From positions 1 to 64,000 of the forward strand of contig DAOPZL010000009.1 in the NCBI GenBank assembly GCA_035353395.1: a stretch of 64,000 nucleotides of DNA. The letters are read 5' to 3'. Below, piece by piece: positions 35,673 to 44,776 of this stretch. The notes beneath the pieces are model-generated. The model did no database searches. It was not told the DNA's origin and worked only from the letters and a program-made list of their open reading frames with translations. Every line of letters starts with the position of its first letter. Within the stretch, counting starts at the first letter, position 1. The translations under genes and the position numbers were made by a program. This DNA is from UBA1801 sp035353395 (GTDB lineage Bacteria > Acidobacteriota > Holophagae > Holophagales > Holophagaceae).

Positions 35673-38357
35673 ATGCCCATCCTGGAACCTGCTGCATGGG
35701 GCCGCGGTCTGGAGGAACGGTTCCGGTCCTTCCTCACCCAGGACACGCGGCTGGTGGAGCTGCACCCCTCCCTCGATGCCGGGTTCCCGGACGGCATGCT
35801 CCTGGCGCGCCGGGTCACGGGCTGGGAGGCCGTGAACGAGGGCTTCCGCTACGAAGTCGAGGTCCTGTCCCCGGACGCCTTCCTGGAGCTGAAGGCCCTC
35901 GAGGGCATGCCCGTCCAGGTCGCCCTCCTCACCGCCGGCGGCACCCGGCGGGAGATCAACGGCGTGGTCATGGAAGTCCGCAGCGAGGGTTCGGACGGCG
36001 CCCTCGCCGCCTACCGCCTGGTCGTCGAGCCCGTCACCGCCGCTCTGAAGCATGGCCGCACGTCGAGGGTCTACCTGGGACGGACCGATCTGGAGGTCGC
36101 GCGCCAGCTCCTGGACGAGGCCCTCCGGGACAATCCCGTCTTCGCCGCCTGCTTCGGCATCGACAACCGCTGCCGGGGCCGCTTCCCGGTCCGGGAGTTC
36201 ATCTTCCAGTGCGGGGAGACCCCCTGGGACTTCATCCGCCGTCGTCTCGCCGGGATCGGCGTCTCCTTCGTCTTCGCCCCCGCGAAGGATGGTTCACCCG
36301 ACTTCCCCCAGCACACCCTGGTCCTCTTCGACGACCCCCGGGACCTGGACGGGAACGAGGCGGGGACCGTGCGCTTCCACCGGGCCGACGGCACGGAGCG
36401 GGCCGATTCGATCACGCGGTGGCATGCCCGGCGGACGCTCCAGTGCAGCCGGGTGACGCGCCGGGCCTGGAACCACGCCCAGGGTTCCTGCAGCACGGCC
36501 GCGGAAGAGGTGGGGGCCGACCAAGGGCCGTTCGGGAATGCCCTGGCCAGCACGCTCGAGGACTACCGGCACGAGCCGCCCCTGGAGCAGGAGGGCCTGG
36601 AGGTCCCCGAGGCCCGCGCGGCTGCCGCTTCCCGGGGGAGGAGCCAGCGCACCAAGGCCTTCGAGGGGGAGGGCAGCGTGCGGGAGTTCCGGGCCGGGAC
36701 CTGCTTCACCCTGAGTCAGCACCCCGTCCACGACCAGGATCCGCCGGAGAACCGGGAGTTCGTGCTCACGCGGGTGGAACTGGAGGCCGTGAACAACCTG
36801 CCGGAGGGACTGGCGCAGGCCCTCGGCCGCCGGGGGGAGGCGGGAGGCCAAGTCTACCGCAACCGCTTCGAGGGCCTCCGCCGGGGGATCCCCCTCCTCC
36901 CCGAGGAACTCCCCGCGCCCGTTCCGGGCCTCCAGACGGCGACGGTGGTGGGGCCCGGGCAGGAAGCCGTGCACACGGATGCCTGGGGCCGGATCAAGGT
37001 CCGGCTCCACTGCGCCCGTCCCGAGGACCACCCGGAGGCCGGAGCCACCGGCACGGACCGGGACAGCTTCTGGATCCGGGCCGTGCAGCCCTGGTCGAGC
37101 CAGGGCATGGGGGGCACCTTCCTTCCCCGGACGGGGGACGAAGTCCTGCTGGACTTCCTCGGGAACGATCCGGACAGGCCTGTGGTGGTGGGGGTCCTGC
37201 CGGGCGGCACGCGCCCGCCGGGGCGCTTCAGCGACGCGACCTGCCTGCCGGGAGACCGGGCGGTCTCGGGCCTGCGCTCCAGGGTGCACGGCGGCCTCGC
37301 CGGGAGCGAACTGCTGTTCGACGACACCCCAGGGGAGGTCCGGACTCGGCTGGCCAGCGACCATGCCCGCACGGAGCTGAACCTGGGCTTCAACGTCCAT
37401 CCCCGGCGGAACGGGGTGGCCGAGCCGCGGGGGGAGGGCGCGGAGCTGAGGACCGACGCCGCCGTGGCCCTTCGGGGCGGACAAGGGGTGCTGATCAGCG
37501 CCGACGCCCGTCCGGGCGCGGGCGGCTCGCAACTCTCGCGCGAGGAGGCCCTGGGGCACCTGGAGGCGGGTCTGGAGCTGGCGAGGACTGCCGGGGAACT
37601 GGGCGGCCGGCACGGCCTGGAGGGTCTGGAGGACAGCTCCCGGGCGGATCTCCTGGAGTGCGTCCGGGCCTGGGAGCAGGCTCCCGGATACCCGGGCGGC
37701 CGGAGCTCCATCCTGCTCGCCAGCGCCCCCGCCGGGATGGCGCTCGCCTCGGGGGACGGCGCAACGGTGCAGGCCGCGAGCAACCTGGACCTGGGGGCCA
37801 TGCGGAACCTCCAGGCGAGTGCGGGCCGGCGGATGCTCTTCCACGCCCTGGAATCCATCGGGCTCTTCGCGCACCGCATGGGCATGAAGCTCGTCGCCGC
37901 CTCCGGCGACATCTCCATCCAGGCCCAGGACGGGAACGCGGAGGTGGTTGCCGCCAAGGCGCTGCGCCTGCTGTCCGTGGGGGGTCCCCTCGAACTGGAC
38001 GCCGCGAAGGGAATCGTCCTGCGTTCCGGCGGCGCCTTCCTGGAAATCAAGGACGGAGGTATCCGGGCCGGGGGCACCGCCGGCTGGTTGGGCCAGTTCG
38101 CGAACGTCGCCTGGGCCGGCCCCGCCAACCGGGAAGCGAGGACGCGCTCGTTCACGAAGAGCACCGCGAGGATGGACGAGGCGTTCGTGCTCATCGATCC
38201 CCTGGGTGAGCCCGCCGGGAAGATGCGCTACCGGATCACCCGGGAGGACGGGAGCACGGTGGAGGGTGTGAGCGACGACCAGGGGCGGACGGAACTCTGC
38301 ACGGGCGAACTCGCAGGCGCTCTGGAAATCCAGGTGTTCGGACCCGAGGAGGCATGA
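35673..38357 (+). CDS. vgrG: T6SS spike protein VgrG with C-terminal extension
   Basis: 894 residues; the ATG at 35673 is chosen because gagga lies 8 bases upstream (TTG 35652 and ATG 35658 lack a site). VgrG trimerises to form the puncturing tip of the T6SS tube. Order: gp27-like base (about 30-370: FRYEVEVLSPDAFLELKALEG, REFIFQCGETPWDFIRRRLAGIGV), gp5-like OB fold (about 400-500: TATVVGPGQEAVHTDAWGRIKVRLHC, FWIRAVQPWSSQGMGG, GDEVLLDFLGNDPDRPVVVG), repeat/DUF2345-type needle (about 610-800: DISIQAQDGNAEVVAAKALRLL), and a C-terminal beta-rich module (about 830-890: AFVLIDPLGEPAGKMRYRITREDGSTVEGVSDDQGRTELC) like the transthyretin-type domains that load effectors. ATGA overlap with the lipase gene. 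Confidence 0.94.
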   Translation: MPILEPAAWGRGLEERFRSFLTQDTRLVELHPSLDAGFPDGMLLARRVTGWEAVNEGFRYEVEVLSPDAFLELKALEGMPVQVALLTAGGTRREINGVVMEVRSEGSDGALAAYRLVVEPVTAALKHGRTSRVYLGRTDLEVARQLLDEALRDNPVFAACFGIDNRCRGRFPVREFIFQCGETPWDFIRRRLAGIGVSFVFAPAKDGSPDFPQHTLVLFDDPRDLDGNEAGTVRFHRADGTERADSITRWHARRTLQCSRVTRRAWNHAQGSCSTAAEEVGADQGPFGNALASTLEDYRHEPPLEQEGLEVPEARAAAASRGRSQRTKAFEGEGSVREFRAGTCFTLSQHPVHDQDPPENREFVLTRVELEAVNNLPEGLAQALGRRGEAGGQVYRNRFEGLRRGIPLLPEELPAPVPGLQTATVVGPGQEAVHTDAWGRIKVRLHCARPEDHPEAGATGTDRDSFWIRAVQPWSSQGMGGTFLPRTGDEVLLDFLGNDPDRPVVVGVLPGGTRPPGRFSDATCLPGDRAVSGLRSRVHGGLAGSELLFDDTPGEVRTRLASDHARTELNLGFNVHPRRNGVAEPRGEGAELRTDAAVALRGGQGVLISADARPGAGGSQLSREEALGHLEAGLELARTAGELGGRHGLEGLEDSSRADLLECVRAWEQAPGYPGGRSSILLASAPAGMALASGDGATVQAASNLDLGAMRNLQASAGRRMLFHALESIGLFAHRMGMKLVAASGDISIQAQDGNAEVVAAKALRLLSVGGPLELDAAKGIVLRSGGAFLEIKDGGIRAGGTAGWLGQFANVAWAGPANREARTRSFTKSTARMDEAFVLIDPLGEPAGKMRYRITREDGSTVEGVSDDQGRTELCTGELAGALEIQVFGPEEA

Positions 38358-40216
38358 TGACCGTGGATCCGCTGCGTCCGGTGGACCGCGAAGTGCAGAA
38401 GGACGGCACAGTGAAGGCCAGGTCCGCCCTGAGCCCCGAGTCCTTCAAGACGCGGGCGGAGGTCCTGGTGCCGTCGCGCAAGGTCATCCCCGTCATCTTC
38501 GTGCCCGGGGTCATGGGATCGAACCTCAAGGTGAAGTCCGGGCGGGAAATCCCCGTGGGAACGGCCTACCGGAAGGCGGGCCAGGACTACACCGCCAAGA
38601 CCTGGACGCCGAACGAGGGCTTGTCCATGCTCACGCGGATGAGTTGCTACCCCCCCGCCCTTCGCCAGGTGATTCTCAACAAGGACAATGTCGAGGTGGA
38701 CGGCGAGGGGATGGTGGACGTGACCGGTCTCCCGCTGTCCGCCCAGGAAGCCAGGGCCAGGGGCTGGGGCGAGGTCATGTGGGAGGGCGCCTACGGGCAG
38801 CTCCTCCGGAGCCTGGAGTGTGATCTGTCGCGCTTCATGTATCCCCCCGGTCCTGGGGCGACCCAGCCGAAACTCAGCAGTTGGTGGAACGAGATGCATC
38901 ATGCAGGCCAAGTGATCCCGGGAGATCCCTACGGGAATCGGACTCCCGTCAAGTCACGGATTCCAGCCAGTTTCCGGTTGACCCTGGAGGACATCAAGAA
39001 GGCGGGTGCCTTCCGTTTCCCGGTGCATGCCTGCGGCTACAACTGGCTGCAGTCCAACGCGGACTCGGCCAAGCGGCTCAAGGGGAAGATCGAGGCTGTC
39101 ATCAGGAAGTACGCGGAAGCGAAGGGACCGGACGGCAAGCCCGCCTTCGAGTGCCGCCACGTCATCCTCGTGACCCACTCCATGGGGGGCTTCGTGGCCC
39201 GGATGGCCTCGAAGCTCCTGAAGAACGAGGGACATGAGGACAAGATCCTGGGCATCGTGCATGGGGAGATGCCCGCCCTGGGCGCGCCGGTCATGTACCG
39301 CCGCATGGCGTGCGGGTTCGAGTCCGACGGGAGCATCGGAGGTTTGGGTTTTGCCTGCATCGCGGGCTCGACCACTTCCAAAGCCAATCCAGTCCTGGCC
39401 TTCAGCCCCGCCGCCCTTGAACTGGCCCCGACGCCGGACTACCCCGGCCCGTGGCTGCTTGCGGAGATTGCGGAAAATCAAACCAGCAGGCATGTGTTAG
39501 GACTACCTGCACATGGCGATCCCTATGGAGAGATTTTTTTGGCAAAGGGGAAATGGTATTGCCCAGTGGTTGAATGGATGTTAGATCCAGCAAAATTGCA
39601 CGTTAATAAATTTGGGAAGAATAGTTCTTGGGAAGATTACGTAAAAATCGTAACAGAAGCACAACTGTTTCATTGTGGTGCGAAAGCAGATTTTAAAAAA
39701 CAAGATGAAAAGGAACGATTTCTTGGTAATTATTATCATCCCAAAACGTATATACATTATGGAGAAAATGAAAAAATTGATACATTAAATCATGTTCATT
39801 GGAGAGCGGAATTGCTTTATGAAAAACCATTCAATAATGGTGGAGCGAGTCGATTCTACCAATCTGCAAATCTAAAAAATACTAACGGAAAAAATATTCG
39901 TGGAGTTGAACTGGATGTACTGGAAAGCTGGAGCCTCGGTCAGATAGAAGCGGAAAGGAAGGTGGCAAAAACAAATGGCCACCCTCTCGTCATCCCGAAA
40001 ATTGTGCAGGAATTTCGATGTCACCACAAGAATCGCAAGGGGATCAGCAACAGGGGCGACGGAACGGTTCCAGATGTCAGTGGTGCATTTCCCAGTCGAC
40101 ACGGAGTAAAGCAGATATACATACTTAGCGGCTTCGATCACCAGGGCGCCTATGAAAACGCAGTGGTCCGCGGGGCCACCTTCTTCGCCATCGTGGACAT
40201 GGTGAAGCGGCTGTGA
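38354..40216 (+). CDS. T6SS lipase effector, PGAP1/LCAT-like alpha/beta hydrolase (Tle-type)
   Basis: 620 residues, starting within the vgrG stop (ATGA overlap). Motifs: VIPVIFVPGVMGSNL (oxyanion region of LCAT/PGAP1-type lipases, 44-58), FRFPVHACGYNWLQSN (220-235), VTHSMGGF with nucleophile Ser276, NRGDGTVPD with Asp569 and GFDHQGAYENAV with His596, giving a full Ser-Asp-His triad. No signal peptide, as expected for a T6SS cargo. The gene order vgrG-lipase-membrane-anchored partner matches T6SS phospholipase effectors; the PGAP1-like fold and a Tli4-like neighbour point towards Tle4. From about residue 374 to 565 (nt 39475-40050) the DNA is strongly AT-rich, unlike either end, so the segment between Ser and Asp looks exchanged. 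Target would be membrane phospholipids of a rival cell. Confidence 0.82.
   Translation: MMTVDPLRPVDREVQKDGTVKARSALSPESFKTRAEVLVPSRKVIPVIFVPGVMGSNLKVKSGREIPVGTAYRKAGQDYTAKTWTPNEGLSMLTRMSCYPPALRQVILNKDNVEVDGEGMVDVTGLPLSAQEARARGWGEVMWEGAYGQLLRSLECDLSRFMYPPGPGATQPKLSSWWNEMHHAGQVIPGDPYGNRTPVKSRIPASFRLTLEDIKKAGAFRFPVHACGYNWLQSNADSAKRLKGKIEAVIRKYAEAKGPDGKPAFECRHVILVTHSMGGFVARMASKLLKNEGHEDKILGIVHGEMPALGAPVMYRRMACGFESDGSIGGLGFACIAGSTTSKANPVLAFSPAALELAPTPDYPGPWLLAEIAENQTSRHVLGLPAHGDPYGEIFLAKGKWYCPVVEWMLDPAKLHVNKFGKNSSWEDYVKIVTEAQLFHCGAKADFKKQDEKERFLGNYYHPKTYIHYGENEKIDTLNHVHWRAELLYEKPFNNGGASRFYQSANLKNTNGKNIRGVELDVLESWSLGQIEAERKVAKTNGHPLVIPKIVQEFRCHHKNRKGISNRGDGTVPDVSGAFPSRHGVKQIYILSGFDHQGAYENAVVRGATFFAIVDMVKRL
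39475..40050. other. AT-rich block inside the effector gene
   Basis: The composition switches abruptly near 39470 from GC-rich codons to AT-rich ones (agattttttttggcaaagg, gaaaatgaaaaaattg) and back by about 40060-40130. It encodes the segment between the nucleophile Ser276 and the acid Asp569. A second AT-richer block follows at about 40430-40860 in the immunity gene. The borders are by eye; the signal suggests recombination or recent acquisition. Confidence 0.65.
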
Positions 40217-40226
40217 GGAGGACCTG

Positions 40227-41660
40227 ATGCGGACGCGGCCCCAGATCGCGAAAATCGTTGCCGTGACCCTGGCCTGCCTGATGGCCTTCGGCGCGTGGCG
40301 GCACCACGAGAGAAACCGGAAACGGGAGTTGCACATGCCCATGAAGACCTACGCCGCAGGGCGTTTCCAGTTGGATATCCCCGAACCCTCCACCCTCGCG
40401 GGGTGGGGGCGCCAGGACATTCCTATCGGGTCGATAACTGTATTTCCTGAGATCTCCAAGCGAAAATTCCAGAAAATGATTGTTGATGATCGCGTCGCCA
40501 GCCTGAAGAACGTCACGAGAAAATTCGGGAAACTTCTCAGTGAAACATCAACCGATATGGTCGATGTGGGTGAGGGAACCCTTCTGGAGAAGTACGTTCA
40601 TGACCAGGTGCCAAATTCATCACATGTGTTGTTCTGGGGAGAGGATGGATTCAAAGGAGAAGGATGCAAACGTGAAACCTATTACTGGATTGAGACTCCA
40701 GGCAACTTCTCTCAAGAAGGTGTGGGTTATCGTTTCGAGGGTGGCATCTGGGTGGATGCAGGGAAACAACAAACCGCACTGAGAGAAATATCCGATTATC
40801 TCTCTCGCATTCGTCCAAGAAGGGATGACGAGGTTCCCCAGGAGCCTGGGTATTGTTTTCAACACGCATTCCTCGCGGGGGATGTACCCTCCCCGTCAGA
40901 CGAATGTTTCGAAGCCATCGCTGCCGAATGGCGCTTGGCGCATCACCCGGACGTGGTGATCAGCCTCTACACCCAGGGGGCGCCGACCGTGAAGCCGGAA
41001 GGCCTCATCGCCCGGCACCGGGGGGCCATGCCGGAGGTCCTCGCCCGGTTCATCCGCGGAGTCCGGAGCCGGAAACGCACCCTCGGCGAATATGCCGGGG
41101 AGGAGATCGTCGTCAGGACCAAGGAAAAGAACGGCACATCCGGCTGCAACGCCATGTGGGAATTCGAAGGGGGCGACGAGAGGGACCTGACTCGGCCCTA
41201 CATCATGGTGCAGATGTTCTCCGGCAGCGGGGACAAGGAGCCCGTGGAGAGCAGTCTCTCGGAGGCGGAATTCCTGGCCATGTGGGACGCGGTCCTGGAA
41301 TCCTTCCGCTGGCGGGGCCCGAAGCCGGGGACGGGCTCTCCGGTTTCCGAGATGCCCCCGGCAGCAGCTCCCAGGCCCCGATCCGCCCTGGGAACCCGCA
41401 TCCGTTCAGGCGAGCGATGTCCGGAGGCGGGCACCTGGACCTGTGCCCACGGGGAGAATCTCGGGGGCGCGAAACGCGTGTTCCGGGAAGGGGAGGAACT
41501 GCCCGCGGCGGTCCTGGATGTCCGGCGCGGCTGGTTCGGCACGCTGATGGGACGCCCCGCGGAAACCGTGGTGGACACCGTCTGGACCCTCGCGGGCTAT
41601 CCGGAAGGCACCCCGCTCTGCGATCAGAGCGCTATGGGGTCCCCAGCAGCCCCTTCGTGA
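40227..41660 (+). CDS. Probable T6SS immunity protein, Tli4-like
   Basis: 477 residues; the ATG follows gaggaggacctg, 10 bases after the effector stop. Residues 8-24 (AKIVAVTLACLMAFGAW) form a membrane anchor or signal, which would place the rest in the periplasm, where the effector acts. Middle features (YCFQHAFLAGDVPSPSDECFEAIAAEWRLAHHPDVVISLYTQ; EEIVVRTKEKNGTSGCNAMWEFEG) fit my knowledge of Tli4-type immunity proteins. A final Cys-containing module (CPEAGTWTC...FREGEELPAAV, about 400-440) follows a Pro/Ala linker. The function, protecting the producer from its own lipase, is inferred from position and resemblance. The 3' end overlaps the convergent flavoprotein gene by 29 bases. Confidence 0.72.
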   Translation: MRTRPQIAKIVAVTLACLMAFGAWRHHERNRKRELHMPMKTYAAGRFQLDIPEPSTLAGWGRQDIPIGSITVFPEISKRKFQKMIVDDRVASLKNVTRKFGKLLSETSTDMVDVGEGTLLEKYVHDQVPNSSHVLFWGEDGFKGEGCKRETYYWIETPGNFSQEGVGYRFEGGIWVDAGKQQTALREISDYLSRIRPRRDDEVPQEPGYCFQHAFLAGDVPSPSDECFEAIAAEWRLAHHPDVVISLYTQGAPTVKPEGLIARHRGAMPEVLARFIRGVRSRKRTLGEYAGEEIVVRTKEKNGTSGCNAMWEFEGGDERDLTRPYIMVQMFSGSGDKEPVESSLSEAEFLAMWDAVLESFRWRGPKPGTGSPVSEMPPAAAPRPRSALGTRIRSGERCPEAGTWTCAHGENLGGAKRVFREGEELPAAVLDVRRGWFGTLMGRPAETVVDTVWTLAGYPEGTPLCDQSAMGSPAAPS

Positions 41661-42765
41661 GGTGGGAGATGGCTCTCTGGGCCACCTCGGAATAGCGGCT
41701 CTCGCCTGAGAGGAGGCGCGCCATGTGCTGGACCGCGCCGGGACGCTGGACGCCCAGGCGGTAGGCCGCCGCGGGCACGCGGAAGAAGATCCGGGCCAGG
41801 CGACGGGCCCAGATCATTTCCGTTCCCAGGCGTTCGTGGATCCGCCGGGTGTAGTCCTCGAGGGAAGGATCCTTCCGGGAGAGCGCGGCATGCACGCTCT
41901 CGGCGGCGATCCGCCCCGAGAGCACCGAGGGGCGGATGCCTTCGGCCGTGAAAGGGTCCACCAGGCAGGCGGTCTCGCCCGCCAGGAGCGCCTGCTGGGT
42001 ATGGAGCGTCTGGTCTCCGTCCCAGAGCTTGATGGGGTGGCCTGCCGGACGCATGTGGTCGGGATCGAGCTGCAAGCCCCGGCAGTAGGCCCCGAAGGAT
42101 GCCCGGAGGTTTCCACCCCCCTTCCCGCGGAAGACGCCGCAGCCCACGGACCAGCCGTCGGCCTTGGGGAAGGCCCACTGGTAGCCGTTCGGGACGGAAC
42201 CGAAATCCACGTGCGCCGTGCGGACATCGGTCATCGGGCAGAGGGCCTCGCCCTCCAGGGCGACCGCCAGGGTATGTTTCAGCCGGGAGAACCCGAGGGC
42301 CTTCGCGGTCCTCCCGAGGGCCCCGTCCGCGCCGATGAGGAAGCGGCCCGCCGCGGGGCCCGAGGGCGTATCCACGGTCCAGTGGCCGGACTCCCAGCGG
42401 CAGGCCGTCGCTTCCGTGGCATCGCGCAGCTCGGCGCCCTGGGACACCGCCTGGTCCACGAGCAGCTGGTCGAACACCTCCCGGCGGACCATCCAGAGGG
42501 TCGTCGTGGGTCCGAGGTCCGCCTCGACGGGGGTTGCCATCTCCCAGGTGAGGCGGAGGCGTGAAATCGAGGTGGAGACGGCGGGCGCGAGATCGAAGGG
42601 GAGCCACCGCGCGACCTCGGGCGAGACGCCGCCTCCGCAGGGTTTCATGCGGGGGAGCTTGGCCTTCTCCAGCAGCAGGACCTTCCTTCCCATGTGGGCC
42701 AGGTGGTAGGCGGCGGTGGCGCCTGCAGGGCCCGCGCCGATCACGATGCTGTCGTAGCTGTCCAT
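41632..42765 (-). CDS. Geranylgeranyl reductase-family FAD-dependent oxidoreductase
   Basis: 377 residues. N-terminal FAD motif SIVIGAGPAGATAAYHLAHMGRKVLLLEK, then PRMKPCGGGVSP (the KPCGGG motif of the geranylgeranyl reductase/menaquinone-lipid reductase group), VRREVFDQLLVDQAVSQGAEL, LIGADGALG and ETACLVDPFTAEGIRPSVLSGRIAA (second FAD motif). Such enzymes hydrogenate isoprenoid chains of lipids, quinones or chlorophylls. Here it may saturate menaquinone or lipid side chains; this is inference. Four bases separate it from the AsnC-type gene upstream, suggesting co-transcription. Confidence 0.88.
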   Translation of the reverse strand: MDSYDSIVIGAGPAGATAAYHLAHMGRKVLLLEKAKLPRMKPCGGGVSPEVARWLPFDLAPAVSTSISRLRLTWEMATPVEADLGPTTTLWMVRREVFDQLLVDQAVSQGAELRDATEATACRWESGHWTVDTPSGPAAGRFLIGADGALGRTAKALGFSRLKHTLAVALEGEALCPMTDVRTAHVDFGSVPNGYQWAFPKADGWSVGCGVFRGKGGGNLRASFGAYCRGLQLDPDHMRPAGHPIKLWDGDQTLHTQQALLAGETACLVDPFTAEGIRPSVLSGRIAAESVHAALSRKDPSLEDYTRRIHERLGTEMIWARRLARIFFRVPAAAYRLGVQRPGAVQHMARLLSGESRYSEVAQRAISHLTKGLLGTP

Positions 42766-42769
42766 CGCT

Positions 42770-43225
42770 TCAGCCCCGCCGCCGGTCGACGACCGAGGAA
42801 AGGACGAAGGCCGTGTTCGTGTCCGCCACGCCGGGCAGGTCCGCCAGGTGCGCCCAGATGGCGTTCACTCGCTCCTGGCTCTCCGCCTCGATGTGGACGA
42901 TCAGGTCGGAATCGCCGCTCACGACGTAGCAGCATGTGACTTCGGGGATTCTCGCGATGGCGTCCGTGACCTCCGTGCCGCGCATCCGGTCCTTCCGGTA
43001 GACCCGGATGATGGCTCGTGCCGAGGCCCTTCCGCTGGGCACTTCGCCCACCCGGATGGTGTAGCCCCCGATCACCTTCCGGGCCTCGAGCCGGTCAATG
43101 CGGTGGCGCACGGCGTGCCGGGAGAGGTGCACGCGCTGGGCCAGCGTCGCGACGGGGATGCGCGCGTCCGCGAGGAGTTCCTCGAGGATCTTCCGGTCGA
43201 TGGCATCGAGTTCTGCGGCGTTCAT
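42770..43225 (-). CDS. Lrp/AsnC-family transcriptional regulator
   Basis: 151 residues from the ATG at 43225; the ribosome site is weak, but the start fits the family (MNAAELDAIDRKILEELLADARIPVATLAQRVHLSRHAVRHRIDRLEARKVIGGY). The HTH spans about 5-55 and the RAM domain about 65-145 (ARAIIRVYRKDRMRGTEVTDAIARIPEVTCCYVVSGDSDLIVHIEAES). Likely an amino-acid-responsive regulator. It leads the minus-strand pair with the flavoprotein and is divergent from thrC across about 140 bases, so it could control either. Confidence 0.88.
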   Translation of the reverse strand: MNAAELDAIDRKILEELLADARIPVATLAQRVHLSRHAVRHRIDRLEARKVIGGYTIRVGEVPSGRASARAIIRVYRKDRMRGTEVTDAIARIPEVTCCYVVSGDSDLIVHIEAESQERVNAIWAHLADLPGVADTNTAFVLSSVVDRRRG

Positions 43226-43369
43226 GGGAGGGATCGCGGAAGGGTGCCACTTCGGCAGGCCCACCTTCCATAGTGACCAGGATCCGGCCCAAGTTCGAGC
43301 CTTCTGGCAGGCCATTCCGCCCGCCCGGATCGCTAAACTGGGGCAGCGAATCCGGAAGGGGTGACCGCC

Positions 43370-44776
43370 ATGCAGAACATCAGCACGCGAGGGGGATGCG
43401 CCCCGGTGCCTTTCTCCAGGACCCTGCTGGGCGGGCTCGCGCCGGACGGCGGCCTCTTCCTGCCGGAGGCCTATCCCCGGGTCACGGACGAGGACCTGGC
43501 CCGCTGGCGGTCCCTGGACTATCCGGGGCTGGCCTTCGAGATCGTCCGCCGGTTCGCCACGGACATTCCCGAGGAGGACCTCCGGGCCCTGGTGTCCAGG
43601 ACCTATACGGCCGGGACCTTCGGCAGTCCGGACATCGTGCCCCTGAGGACCCTGGAGCCCGGACTGCACATCCTGGGCCTGTCCAACGGCCCCACCCTGG
43701 CGTTCAAGGACATCGCCCTGCAGCTGCTCGGGAACCTCTTCGAGTACGCCCTGGCCAGATCTGGCGAGGAGCTGAACATCCTTGGCGCGACCTCCGGGGA
43801 CACGGGCTCCTCGGCGGAGTACGCCATGCGGGGCAAGAAGGGCATCCGGGTGTTCATGCTCTCGCCCCACGGCCGGATGAGCGCCTTCCAGCGGGCCCAG
43901 ATGTACAGCCTGGCCGACCCGAACATCTTCAACCTGGCCATCGAGAGCATGTTCGACGACTGCCAGAACATCGTGAAGGCCGTCTCCAACGACCGCGCCT
44001 TCAAGGAGAAGTACCGGATCGGGACGGTGAACTCCATCAACTGGTCCCGCCTCATGGCCCAGGTGGTCTACTACTTCAAGGGCTACTTCGCCGCGACCCG
44101 GTCCAACGACGAGCAGGTGTCCTTCGCGGTGCCCTCGGGGAACTTCGGGAACATCTGCGCCGGGCACGTGGCCCGGTGCATGGGGCTGCCCATCAGGCGC
44201 CTCGTCCTCGCCACCAACGAGAACGACGTCCTGGACGAGTTCTTCCGCACGGGGGTCTACAAACCCCGCTCCGCGGGCGATACCTTCGCCACCTCGAGCC
44301 CTTCCATGGACATCTCGAAGGCCTCGAACTTCGAGCGCTTCGTGTTCGACCTGGTGGGCCGCGACGCGGCCCTGGTCAAGGCCCTCTGGGCGGAGGTGGA
44401 CGCGGGCAGGCCCTTCGATCTCTCCGGAACCCCGCATTTCGCGCGGATCGCCGACTTCGGCTTCGTGTCCGGGAAGAGCACCCATGCGGACCGGCTGGAG
44501 ACCATCCGGCGGATCTGGGGGCGCCACGGGGTGGAGATCGACACCCACACGGCGGACGGGATCAAGGTGGGCCTCCAGCACCGGGAGGCCGGCGTGCCCC
44601 TGGTCTGCCTGGAAACGGCCCTCCCCGTCAAGTTCGAGGACACCATCCTGGAAGCCCTGGGGCGCAAGCCGGCCTGTCCCGCCCGGTTCCAGGATCTCGA
44701 ACGGCGACCCCAGCACTTCACCGTTCTGCCCCCCGCGGTGGACCGCGTGAAGGCCTTCATCGAGGCCCATGCCTGA
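43370..44776 (+). CDS. thrC: Threonine synthase
   Basis: 468 residues; the ATG at 43370 has ggaagggg about 8 bases upstream and is preferred to the GTG at 43361. PLP-dependent conversion of O-phosphohomoserine to threonine. Seen: N-terminal TRGGCAPVPFSRTLLGGLAPDGGLFLPE, the PLP Lys in GPTLAFKDIALQLLG, GATSGDTGSSAEYAM, NSINWSRLMAQVVYYF, FAVPSGNFGNICAGH and TATSSPSMDI-like FATSSPSMDISKASNFER. This is the longer fungal/E. coli-like ThrC group. Its stop lies 8 bases into the apgM-like gene, so the two are translationally coupled. Confidence 0.95.
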   Translation: MQNISTRGGCAPVPFSRTLLGGLAPDGGLFLPEAYPRVTDEDLARWRSLDYPGLAFEIVRRFATDIPEEDLRALVSRTYTAGTFGSPDIVPLRTLEPGLHILGLSNGPTLAFKDIALQLLGNLFEYALARSGEELNILGATSGDTGSSAEYAMRGKKGIRVFMLSPHGRMSAFQRAQMYSLADPNIFNLAIESMFDDCQNIVKAVSNDRAFKEKYRIGTVNSINWSRLMAQVVYYFKGYFAATRSNDEQVSFAVPSGNFGNICAGHVARCMGLPIRRLVLATNENDVLDEFFRTGVYKPRSAGDTFATSSPSMDISKASNFERFVFDLVGRDAALVKALWAEVDAGRPFDLSGTPHFARIADFGFVSGKSTHADRLETIRRIWGRHGVEIDTHTADGIKVGLQHREAGVPLVCLETALPVKFEDTILEALGRKPACPARFQDLERRPQHFTVLPPAVDRVKAFIEAHA

